Origin: a virus
Length of the DNA: 24,796 nucleotides
IMG/VR virus record: IMGVR_UViG_3300040758_000585
Span: 1-24,796 of that record
Reading direction: 5' to 3' (one strand)
The stretch's first letter is position 1; the number at the start of each line of letters is the position of its first letter. The position numbers were made by a program, and so were the translations under genes. Below are positions 1 through 6,250 of this stretch, one piece after another. The notes under the pieces were generated by a model, which was not told the DNA's origin, did not search any database, and saw nothing but the letters and a program-made list of their open reading frames with translations.

Positions 1-138
1 TTAAACCTTCCAAGAGATCCATGCACTCCTCGCAGATGAGCGCAGGTGTTCCTCCACGGGAGCCGCTTCATCCTCTCCGATCCTACCTAACGAGTAGCGC
101 TCAAGCAACTCCTCATCGACGTGGTTCACGTTATCCAT
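1..138 (-). CDS. Frameshifted zf-HC2 (anti-sigma-like) zinc-finger protein
   Basis: Read on the minus strand, an ATG at 138-136 follows an AAGGA Shine-Dalgarno (plus 147-151) and opens a 45-aa ORF whose TAA is exactly at bases 3-1. Residues 9-31 have the 'EELLERY-LGRIGEDEAAPVEEHL' pattern that leads into the H-x3-C-x2-C zinc site of anti-sigma-type zf-HC2 proteins, which are very common in Acidobacteria. After EEHLR the frame is lost. In another frame the next bases read ICEECMDLLEGL, which restores the expected H-x3-C-x2-C if two bases (TC) are skipped. I infer an indel that truncated the gene before the zinc site. A sequencing error, with the gene continuing beyond the window, is equally possible. 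It is the only minus-strand gene here and may be host DNA flanking the phage. Confidence 0.6.
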   Translation of the reverse strand: MDNVNHVDEELLERYSLGRIGEDEAAPVEEHLRSSARSAWISWKV

Positions 139-180
139 GGGCCTGTCCTTTTCGGATCTTCCCATCCTCATTTTACATAA

Positions 181-235
181 ATTTTGGGGCGGCTGGATCT
201 TTCAGGGCGGGTCTTGTGGCTCGCTGCCTATACTT
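181..235 (+). promoter_or_regulatory. Promoter-like element, copy 1
   Basis: GGATCTTTCAGGGCG at 195-209 and CCTATACTT at 227-235 recur with identical 32-base spacing at 5161. The first half, with 14 more upstream bases, recurs at 24002. TATACT (229-234) is a good -10 box. No TTGACA-like -35 lies 16-18 bases upstream; that position holds GGCGGG. It precedes the methyltransferase fragment and SprT-like operon and faces away from the minus-strand gene. A promoter role is inferred from position and repetition. Confidence 0.5.
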
Positions 236-290
236 CAATCGTGCCGGTGAAATAACCAAACGCCTGGCACGCAAAACCCTTTTCCCAATG

Positions 291-476
291 AACACCGAAA
301 ACCATAAAGCCCGAAGTGCCGTGATCGAGCGCGGGCGCGATCCGCAAACCGGCTCCGAAGTGAAGCTCACGAAGACGGCACAGGTACGGATGTGCGGGAA
401 CTCCGTATCGCCTCCGCCGGCTGAGGCTCTGGTACGTGCGCAGTTCGGACTCACAAGAGCGGCGGTGGCGGCGTGA
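291..476 (+). pseudogene. C-terminal fragment of a C5 DNA methyltransferase
   Basis: The 61-residue ORF contains LTKTAQVRMCGNSVSPP followed by AEALVRAQF. This matches the extreme C-terminus (motif X, GNSV) of phage cytosine-C5 methyltransferases, which usually read 'VIDRG...LTKTAQVRMCGNSV-PP-AEALV'. The VIERG segment before it also fits. Motifs I, IV (PCQ), VI and VIII and the target-recognition domain are missing: upstream lies the promoter-like element, not coding sequence. No Shine-Dalgarno precedes the ATG. Its TGA overlaps the GTG start of the SprT-like gene, as in an intact operon, so a deletion probably removed the front of the gene and left its 3' junction. It cannot methylate DNA alone. 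A retained role in coupling translation of the next gene is possible. Confidence 0.65.
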
Positions 477-1054
477 CACGGGAGGAGTGGCTCAACACGT
501 TGGCGGAGAGTCTACGGCCGTTGTTCGATGCCGTGGGCGCCACAGTGCCGGACCTGGTACGGGTGAGCGTAGGATGGCCGTCGCGCTCGGGATTGTCGCT
601 CAAGAAGCGGACCATCGGGCAGTGCTGGAGTCCGAAGTGTAGCGCGGACCATGCGACGGAGATCTTCATCAGTCCGTTTCTGGGAGACGGCGGACAGGTC
701 GCGGAGACGTTGCTCCACGAGATGATCCACGCGGCGGTGGGGACGGAGTGCGGGCATAAGGGCGCATTCGTGGAGACGGCAAAGAAGCTCGGTTTCACGG
801 CTCCCTGGAAAAGCACTCCGGCGACTCCGGACCTGAAGGGCAGACTTCAACTGCTATTGCCGGGGGATTATCCGCACGGCCAGCTTGAGCCTCTGATGGG
901 GGGAATCAAAAAGCAGACTACCCGGCTGGTGAAGGTGTCGTGTCCGGGATGTGGGTACACGCTGCGCACTACGCGCAAGTGGATCGATGAGCGAGGAACG
1001 CCAATCTGTCCATGCAACTCGAAGCCGATGGAAGCGGAGGCGGCTCAGGTTTGA
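473..1054 (+). CDS. SprT-like zinc metalloprotease
   Basis: The 193-aa protein has the SprT-like signature HEMIH (residues 82-86) followed by GT-ECGH, whose His95 would be the third zinc ligand; Glu83 would be catalytic. The C-terminus carries a zinc-ribbon-like cysteine set, CPGC at 157-160 and CPC at 179-181, as in SprT/Spartan relatives. Cellular members cleave DNA-protein crosslinks; phage members are usually unassigned, and this phage substrate is unknown. The GTG start overlaps the TGA of the methyltransferase fragment (GTGA), indicating translational coupling. No signal peptide is seen, so it is cytoplasmic. The length is usual for phage SprT-like proteins. Confidence 0.88.
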   Translation: MTREEWLNTLAESLRPLFDAVGATVPDLVRVSVGWPSRSGLSLKKRTIGQCWSPKCSADHATEIFISPFLGDGGQVAETLLHEMIHAAVGTECGHKGAFVETAKKLGFTAPWKSTPATPDLKGRLQLLLPGDYPHGQLEPLMGGIKKQTTRLVKVSCPGCGYTLRTTRKWIDERGTPICPCNSKPMEAEAAQV

Positions 1055-1065
1055 GGAGGTGGGCT

Positions 1066-1242
1066 ATGCGCGGGGAACGCCGGCAGATGTAGCGGATGGT
1101 TGACGGCGAAAGCCCGCTGGACTGCTGGAAGTGGCGGGGGATGTACCGACGAAACAGCGCGGGGCCGGGACAGCCTGGCTCCGCAATGAAAAAGGAGCGA
1201 AGAGGTGGGACAACCGGGACCGGAAGTAACGAAACGGAGTGA
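1066..1242 (+). pseudogene. Short ORF interrupted by an in-frame amber codon
   Basis: A strong Shine-Dalgarno (GAGGAGG, 1053-1059) lies just before ATG 1066, but after eight codons there is a TAG (1090-1092). The same frame continues from ATG 1096 for 48 codons to a TGA at 1240-1242. The continuation contains SPLDCWKWRGMYRRN, vaguely like the 'CW-W-G' start of small phage HNH proteins. Its 3' part overlaps the better-supported 42-aa gene at 1205. It may be a decayed gene, a leader peptide or chance. Confidence is low. Confidence 0.25.
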
Positions 1243-1333
1243 TGGGCAGTGGTGGAAGTGGGACGGCTACAGGTGGTCGGGTCCGTTCGCCACGGCCGAC
1301 GAAGCACGGAGGGAAAATGCGACGCGTCAATAA
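1205..1333 (+). CDS. Small 42-aa hypothetical protein
   Basis: A GTG at 1205 lies seven bases after AAAGGAG (1191-1197), an excellent ribosome binding site. The frame gives 42 residues rich in Trp and charge: DGQWWKWDGYRWSGPF, then ATADEARREN, ending at TAA 1331-1333. The composition is protein-like, with a 'W-W-G-Y-W-GPF--ADEA' pattern typical of compact phage domains, whereas the other two frames here look like noise. The stop overlaps the next gene's start region (ATG 1317), as elsewhere in this operon. I do not recognise the family. It resembles short proteins that describe their own substrate surface with aromatic residues, but no function can be assigned. Confidence 0.6.
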   Translation: MGQPGPEVTKRSDGQWWKWDGYRWSGPFATADEARRENATRQ

Positions 1334-1673
1334 AACCATTCTGCTCGGGATCGCCAGAATCAAGCGCTGGTGGAACGGGACGCCTGTCCAGGTCCGGAAG
1401 GCGCACGCATACTCCATCCATGGATGGACGCGCGATGAAAACGGCATTTATCGCAACGGGGCCACGTTTCCGGAGTCGGATTCGGTGATCTTCCGGGATG
1501 GCCGGAGCTGGATCAGACAGTACCGCGCGGCGGGGTTCGATGTATTCACGAACCCGGAGGAATATCCAAACCTACATGCGGCCATCCGGCGAGAACGGTC
1601 GGAGACCACGGACGGTCGAATCTACCTGGTGGCCGCCGATCCGGAGACTCCACTCCTGGACCAAGGCGAGTGA
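1317..1673 (+). CDS. Hypothetical protein, 118 aa
   Basis: ATG 1317 follows GGAGGG (1308-1313). A start at 1239 in the same frame would add 26 low-quality residues and cover the 42-aa gene, so 1317 is preferred. The protein begins with a basic segment (MRRVNKTILLGIARIKRWW) and continues with an aromatic, mixed alpha/beta-looking body (SIHGWTRDENGIYRNG, SVIFRDGRSWIRQYRAAGF). No catalytic motif or membrane segment is clear. The TGA overlaps the ATG of the helicase-methyltransferase gene by 4 bases (1670-1673), so the two are probably co-translated. The family is not recognised. Confidence 0.6.
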   Translation: MRRVNKTILLGIARIKRWWNGTPVQVRKAHAYSIHGWTRDENGIYRNGATFPESDSVIFRDGRSWIRQYRAAGFDVFTNPEEYPNLHAAIRRERSETTDGRIYLVAADPETPLLDQGE

Positions 1674-4261
1674 TGAAGAGCTACCGCGAATTCCTGGAAT
1701 CGAAGTCGGTCATCGCTGTCGAACGAGGATACGACGGACCGGTGACGTTGAATCCGGACCTCAAGCCGCACGCTCGCGATATCGCGGCTTGGATGATTCG
1801 CGGTGGCGCGCGGGCTTGCTTCGCGAGCTTTGGTCTGCATAAGACCTCGATTCAACTTCAGGTGTGCGAATCGCTGCTGGACGTGTTTCCGGGAAACTCC
1901 GCGCTGATCGTGTGTCCGCTCGGCGTCCGCCGGGAATTCAAAAAAGAGCAGGTGGCGCGCGGATTTCGGCGGGCTCCGGTGTACGTCGCCACCAATGAAG
2001 ACTACGAGCGGTTGCGCGCTGCGGGAAATGAACTGTTCCTGACGAATTACGAGAGGGTCCGTGACGGCGCGCTTGACCCTAACCGTTTCCACATCTGCTC
2101 GCTCGATGAAGCGGCCGTTCTACGGTCCTTCGGATCGAAGACCTACCAGACGTTCCTACCGTTGTTCGACAGGGTGAAGTTTAAGTTCGTGGCGACGGCA
2201 ACGCCTTCGCCGAACCGATACAAAGAGCTGATTCACTACGCCGGGTTCCTTGGCGTGATGGACACCGGGCAGGCTTTGACGCGGTTCTTTAAGCGGGACT
2301 CTTCGCAGGCGGGGAACCTGCAATTGCATCCGCATAAGGAGCGGGAGTTCTGGATCTGGGTGAGCACCTGGGCTACGTTCCTGACGAAGCCTTCCGACAT
2401 GGGGTACTCCGATGAAGGGTACATCCTACCGCCGCTGAACATTCATCGTCACCGATTGCCGGTTGACCACACGTCCGCCGGCTACGATTCCTGGGGACAG
2501 GGGCGGCTACTGCGCAACGCGGCGGTGAGCCTGAGCGCGGCGGCCGGCGAGAAGAGGGACAGCCTCACGGCGCGCGTCCGGCGGTGCAAAGAGATCATCG
2601 AGGGGGCGCCGGACCGGAGTTGGATTATCTGGTGCGAGCTGGAGGATGAGCGCCGGGCGGTGGAACAGGCGCTGCCGGGCGTGCGGTGTATCTGGGGAAG
2701 CCAAGACATCGAGCATAGGGAGGCTATTGTCGAGCGGTTCGCCGAGGGCGAATTGAAGCTCTTTGGCACGAAGCCGAGCTTGAGCGGGTCCGGCTCAAAC
2801 TTCCAGGAGCACTGCTATTCGAACATCTTCCTCGGGCTCGGGTACAAGTTCGCCGATTTCATTCAGTCGATTCACCGGACCCAGCGGTTCGGCCAGGTGC
2901 ATCCGGTGGATGTCCACCTGATCTACACGGAATCGGAAGATCCGGTCCACGATGCGCTGATGGCGAAGTGGAAGCAACACGATGAACTGCACGCCACGAT
3001 GGCGGGGATTATCAAGGAGTTCGGGTTGAATCAAGCGAAGGCCAATACGGAGATGCACCGCTCGATTGGGATCGAACGGCGGGAAGAGAAGGGCGAACTG
3101 TTCACGGCCGCCAACAATGACAACGTGCTGGAACTTCAGCGGATGGCGGACGGATCGGCGGACCTGGTTGTCACATCGTGGCCCTTCAGCGACCATTACG
3201 AGTACACCGAATCGTACAACGACTTCGGCCATAACGACGGGGACAAGGGATTCTTTGAACAGATGGAGTACCTCACGCCGGAGGTGATGCGCGTACTGGC
3301 GCCGGGGCGGATGTACTGCGTTCACGCGAAGGATCGCATCGTCTACGGCACGGTGAGCGGCGACGGGATGTACACGGTGAACCCGTTCAGCGATAAGTGC
3401 GTGGAACACCTCCGCCGGCACGGCTTCCGGTATTGCGGGCGCATCACGGTGGTAACGGACGTGGTTCGAGAGAACAACCAAACTTACCGCCTGGGATGGA
3501 CCGAGAATTCCAAAGACGGGACCAAGATGGGCGTGGGTTCGCCGGAATACGTGCTCCTATTCCGTAAGCTGCCAACGGACCGAGCGAACGCTTACGCGGA
3601 TAGCCCCGTGCCGCACGAAAAGCCGCGCTGTGTGGGTCCGGACGGCGAGCCGATACCTTTCGACGCCGGGGCGCCGATGATCGCAGGGACGGGCTACAGT
3701 CGCTCGCGATGGCAGCTTGACGCGCACTCCTTTTGGCGCTCGAACGGGAACCGGTTTCTACGGCCGGAGGAAATCGCCGGGATTCCGATGGATCAGCTCC
3801 GCGCGGCGTGGCACCGCTACAGCCGGGAGAAGGTCTACGACTTCGCCGAGCACGTGGACATTGCCGAGCAGATGGAAATGCGCGGGATTCTGCCGAGCAG
3901 TTTCATGGCATTGGACCCGCCGAATCCCGGAGCGCCGAACGTCTGGGATGACGTTATCCGCATGAAGACGCTGAATAGCCAGCAGGCGCGCAAGGGATGG
4001 GAGATGCACGTGTGTCCGCTCCAACTGGACATCGTGGAGCGCTTGATTGAGCGGTATTCCTCGCCTGGCGATCTGGTGATGGACCCGTTCGGCGGGATCG
4101 GGACGGTGGCGTACTGTGCGGTGCTCGCGGGCCGGCGCGGATACACGGTGGAGTTGAACGCGGGGTATTGGAGCGATTCGGTGGCATACTGCCGGGCGGC
4201 GGAACAGAAGGTGAGCGCTCCGACGTTGTTCGATTTGATAGGTGCGGAGGATGCGGCGTAG
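1670..4261 (+). CDS. SNF2-type helicase fused to N4/N6 DNA methyltransferase
   Basis: This 863-aa protein joins two enzymes. Residues about 40-450 are a superfamily-2 helicase: degenerate Walker A FGLHKT (54-59), DEAA box (146-149), motif III TATPSP (176-181) and motif VI QSIHRTQRFGQ (about 399-409). Residues about 480-850 are an amino-DNA methyltransferase: TSWPF (502-506) in place of the catalytic (S/D)PPY, and DPFGGIGT (805-812), the FxGxG S-adenosylmethionine motif, placed C-terminal to the catalytic motif (beta-class order). Related phage fusions are known to me with TSIPF-type motifs, so the altered motif may be family-typical. The likely role is protective or regulatory methylation of phage DNA coupled to translocation; the target site is unknown. 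No restriction nuclease is encoded nearby. Confidence 0.85.
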   Translation: MMKSYREFLESKSVIAVERGYDGPVTLNPDLKPHARDIAAWMIRGGARACFASFGLHKTSIQLQVCESLLDVFPGNSALIVCPLGVRREFKKEQVARGFRRAPVYVATNEDYERLRAAGNELFLTNYERVRDGALDPNRFHICSLDEAAVLRSFGSKTYQTFLPLFDRVKFKFVATATPSPNRYKELIHYAGFLGVMDTGQALTRFFKRDSSQAGNLQLHPHKEREFWIWVSTWATFLTKPSDMGYSDEGYILPPLNIHRHRLPVDHTSAGYDSWGQGRLLRNAAVSLSAAAGEKRDSLTARVRRCKEIIEGAPDRSWIIWCELEDERRAVEQALPGVRCIWGSQDIEHREAIVERFAEGELKLFGTKPSLSGSGSNFQEHCYSNIFLGLGYKFADFIQSIHRTQRFGQVHPVDVHLIYTESEDPVHDALMAKWKQHDELHATMAGIIKEFGLNQAKANTEMHRSIGIERREEKGELFTAANNDNVLELQRMADGSADLVVTSWPFSDHYEYTESYNDFGHNDGDKGFFEQMEYLTPEVMRVLAPGRMYCVHAKDRIVYGTVSGDGMYTVNPFSDKCVEHLRRHGFRYCGRITVVTDVVRENNQTYRLGWTENSKDGTKMGVGSPEYVLLFRKLPTDRANAYADSPVPHEKPRCVGPDGEPIPFDAGAPMIAGTGYSRSRWQLDAHSFWRSNGNRFLRPEEIAGIPMDQLRAAWHRYSREKVYDFAEHVDIAEQMEMRGILPSSFMALDPPNPGAPNVWDDVIRMKTLNSQQARKGWEMHVCPLQLDIVERLIERYSSPGDLVMDPFGGIGTVAYCAVLAGRRGYTVELNAGYWSDSVAYCRAAEQKVSAPTLFDLIGAEDAA

Positions 4262-4345
4262 AAGCGCCACGATGGTGAGACGTTTCTTTTAGGAGCGGGT
4301 GGATCGTCATCCGACGCAAGACAAGATCCGATGGGAGGTGGAAGT

Positions 4346-4885
4346 TTGACAAGGGAGCAAGTCTACAAACGAATCGATGGGGAAAGGGAATACCATGACA
4401 GGAAGTGGCCGGGCCATGGGCACCACGTTGCCGCCTACCTGACGTACATGCACTATTACCTTCAGGCCATGATCTCATCGGCCACGCTGTGTGAAGAGTG
4501 CGAATTGGGATACATCCAGGGAGCGCGCGGGGGGATGCGTAAATTCGCCTCTTTGGCCGTGGCGTGCATGGAGGAAAACGGAATCAGCTACCGCAATGGC
4601 CAGGTCACGCGGGTATTCAACGGTGTGAGGTTGGAGCGTGCCAGCGTCTATGCGGCCATCGACGCCGAGCGTGAATGTCAGGAAAGTGGCAGCGGGGGAC
4701 GGTTTACCGCACTACGCCGGGCGCATGAGTTCGGCGAGTTACTGACGATGCTCCGGCATTACATGCGGCTGGCCGATGCCGCCTGGAGTGGAATCCCCGG
4801 CTCCGATGCTGCGCTGGATGTGGTGCGCAAGCTGGCGGCAATCGCCGTGCGGGCGATGGAACTCTACGGGGCGCCGGAGAGATGA
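4346..4885 (+). CDS. Internally duplicated helical protein
   Basis: I prefer TTG 4346 because GGAGGTG (4334-4340) sits 5 bases before it; ATG 4331 would place this Shine-Dalgarno inside the gene. The 179-aa product is two copies of one domain. Each begins '(R)-x-VY--ID-ERE' (REQVYKRIDGEREY; RASVYAAIDAEREC), has a helical middle with a 'Y-L/M' core, and ends 'R-K-A--AV-AMEE/L-G' (RKFASLAVACMEENG; RKLAAIAVRAMELYG). Similar single-domain helical proteins occur in many phages without a firm function. Some resemble MazG-like all-alpha folds, but I see no metal-binding EExxE pattern, so no activity is claimed. Its stop overlaps the next ATG. Confidence 0.75.
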   Translation: MTREQVYKRIDGEREYHDRKWPGHGHHVAAYLTYMHYYLQAMISSATLCEECELGYIQGARGGMRKFASLAVACMEENGISYRNGQVTRVFNGVRLERASVYAAIDAERECQESGSGGRFTALRRAHEFGELLTMLRHYMRLADAAWSGIPGSDAALDVVRKLAAIAVRAMELYGAPER

Positions 4886-5160
4886 CGCGCGTAGTAAACC
4901 GCAGGCGAGAGGCGTTCGAGGTGTACATCGGGCGGCCGTCTCCGTACGGGAATCCTTTCAGCCACATGGCGGGAACGCTGGCGAAGTTCAAGGTGGCGAA
5001 CCGGGCGGAGGCGATAGCCAGGTTCCGGGAGTGGTTTCTCTCTCAACCGGAGTTGGTGGCGCGTGCTCGGCGGGAACTCCGCGGGAAGGTGCTCGGCTGC
5101 TGGTGTAAGCCGGCCGCCTGCCACGGGGACGTGATCGCGGAGATAATCGACTCCGAATAG
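4882..5160 (+). CDS. DUF4326 family protein
   Basis: The 92-aa protein has the family hallmarks: VYIGRPSPYGNPF near the N-terminus, a helix with EAIARFREW, and a C-terminal LRGKVLGCWCKPAACHGDV with conserved CWC and CHG. The Cys/His cluster suggests metal binding or a catalytic site. The family is common in phages and its function is undetermined. ATGA overlap with the preceding gene marks it as the last member of this operon. The promoter-like element copy 2 begins immediately after its TAG. Confidence 0.9.
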   Translation: MTRVVNRRREAFEVYIGRPSPYGNPFSHMAGTLAKFKVANRAEAIARFREWFLSQPELVARARRELRGKVLGCWCKPAACHGDVIAEIIDSE

Positions 5161-5201
5161 GGATCTTTCAGGGCGAGACTGGCTAGTCGATACCTATACT
5201 T
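5161..5201 (+). promoter_or_regulatory. Promoter-like element, copy 2
   Basis: GGATCTTTCAGGGCG (5161-5175) and CCTATACTT (5193-5201) have the same 32-base spacing as copy 1. The intervening bases are much less conserved, so the two blocks behave like two recognition boxes. TATACT (5195-5200) is a plausible -10. The element would drive the regulatory cassettes from 5308, and a phased half-site cluster lies directly downstream. Confidence 0.55.
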
Positions 5202-5207
5202 GCGGTA

Positions 5208-5257
5208 GTTGACTTGAAGTTAACTAGCAAGTCAAACGAGGTCAACATGCGGTTGAT
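5208..5257. promoter_or_regulatory. Phased operator-like half-site cluster
   Basis: Related hexamers occur at 5208 (GTTGAC), 5219 (GTTAAC), 5231 (GTCAAA), 5241 (GTCAAC) and 5252 (GTTGAT), spaced 11, 12, 10 and 11 bases, close to one helical turn each. They include a perfect 8-bp inverted repeat TTGACTTG/CAAGTCAA (5209-5216, 5228-5235) centred on the palindrome AGTTAACT (5218-5225). Lying just downstream of the presumed -10, this would suit a repressor or activator binding one face of the DNA. Confidence 0.5.
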
Positions 5258-5307
5258 CCTATGTATTGTAGTGTCTTAAATACAAGAAGCATCTAGAAGA
5301 GAAAATC

Positions 5308-5493
5308 ATGGAAACGACAGCGACGGGACGGGTGCGTTTAAACCGCGTCATAATTTTGAGGAGTGAGGCGGCGCGGCTGATACGCCGAATCGCAACCTGG
5401 ATAGATCCGGAGACTCCACGGCGCCGTGCGGCGCGGCGCGATCAGGGGAGATGCGCTGGAAGGCCTGTATTCATCATGGGGAGGGGTTTGTGA
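5308..5493 (+). CDS. Small basic protein, first gene of cassette A
   Basis: The 61-aa ORF starts METTATGRVRLNR, clearly paralogous to METASVGQVCLDK at the start of the sigma region-2-like gene (5876). After about 20 residues the similarity stops, and the rest is very arginine-rich (PRRRAARRDQGRC). Its TGA overlaps the GTG of the next gene (GTGA). It may be a degenerate or divergent copy of the region-2-like gene. The AGAAGAG stretch (about 5293-5299) before the ATG is a possible weak ribosome binding site. Function unknown. Confidence 0.5.
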   Translation: METTATGRVRLNRVIILRSEAARLIRRIATWIDPETPRRRAARRDQGRCAGRPVFIMGRGL

Positions 5494-5852
5494 GAATCCA
5501 TAGATCTCCAGAGACAGTAATCCAGGCTATCGATAGGGATCGCAGGGAGCGTACTTCGGCTTCGTGGGATACCGTGCGATACGCCTTCCGTGGACAGCCG
5601 GCACTGTCGGAGAGTCCAGCACCTGATGCGTTTCCGGTGTTACTGGTGAGCCGGGAGACGGCGCATATCCCACTGGCCATCGATTGGCAGAAGCGGGTTC
5701 GGGAGGCGCGGAAGGTTACGCGTGAGGTGCTTGATAACTTCTGGGGGGATATCGAGTACAACGCTTCGGCACCATTCCTGCAACTCATGGACGCAGGCGG
5801 ATACAACGAAAGCGCTCGGAAAAATCGGGAGCGTATCGCGAGTGGGCGCTAA
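5490..5852 (+). CDS. Cassette A second gene with YNESAR C-terminal motif
   Basis: GTG 5490 is chosen because it overlaps the preceding TGA and follows GGGGAGGGG (5479-5486); an in-frame ATG at 5451 would overlap the upstream gene by 43 bases. The 120-aa protein has a helical N-terminus and ends with FLQLMDAGGYNESARKNRER. The same peptide, with few changes, ends the sigma region-4-like protein at 6250-6777. No sigma HTH is visible here, so only the tail and the cassette layout are shared. Function unknown. The shared tail suggests a common partner, such as RNA polymerase or another phage protein. Confidence 0.6.
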   Translation: MRIHRSPETVIQAIDRDRRERTSASWDTVRYAFRGQPALSESPAPDAFPVLLVSRETAHIPLAIDWQKRVREARKVTREVLDNFWGDIEYNASAPFLQLMDAGGYNESARKNRERIASGR

Positions 5853-5875
5853 CTAAACCCCGGAATACAAACAAC

Positions 5876-6250
5876 ATGGAAACAGCATCAGTGGGACAGG
5901 TGTGTCTGGACAAGCGAACTGCCATTGTCAATGGGATTCTGCGCGGGATGCGGCGGCGTGGACTGCCCGGCAATGTTGACGTGGATGACCTCCAGCAAGA
6001 GGGGGTTGTCGCTGTGTTTCTGTCGGGCATTGAGGGGCCGGAATCGCTGGTTAAGCGGATTGCGCGTAATTCCATGCTGGATTTCTTACGGCGGAAGCTC
6101 CGGGAGAATAAGACCTTTACCGCGATTGACGACTCTCCGGATATGGACGCGCGAAAGACGTGGAAAGACCCGTTTTTCTTTAGTGCCGTTGATGCGCTCC
6201 GGCAGGGACATGAAGAGTGGAGCCGTGAGCGCGCGGAGCGGTGGGCGTAA
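5876..6250 (+). CDS. Sigma-70 region 2-like protein (half of a split sigma factor)
   Basis: The 124-aa protein matches sigma-70 region 2: VDVDDLQQEGVVAVF (about 38-52) corresponds to the region 2.1-2.2 core-binding helix, and LVKRIARNSMLDFLRRK to regions 2.3-2.4, which melt and recognise the -10. It ends after a charged linker (EEWSRERAERWA) with no region 4. The next gene, in another frame, supplies region 4; stop and start overlap as TAATG (6248-6252). Either this is a genuine two-polypeptide sigma (compare SigO-RsoA of Bacillus subtilis), a programmed frameshift near 6240, or an ECF-type gene broken by an indel. The N-terminus is paralogous to the 5308 product. A helical, basic, cytoplasmic protein. 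Confidence 0.75.
   Translation: METASVGQVCLDKRTAIVNGILRGMRRRGLPGNVDVDDLQQEGVVAVFLSGIEGPESLVKRIARNSMLDFLRRKLRENKTFTAIDDSPDMDARKTWKDPFFFSAVDALRQGHEEWSRERAERWA

Noticed and set aside
21-290. Coding region upstream of and in frame with the methyltransferase fragment
   Set aside because: The translation is low in protein character, lies over the minus-strand zinc-finger ORF and the promoter-like element, and shows no methyltransferase motif.
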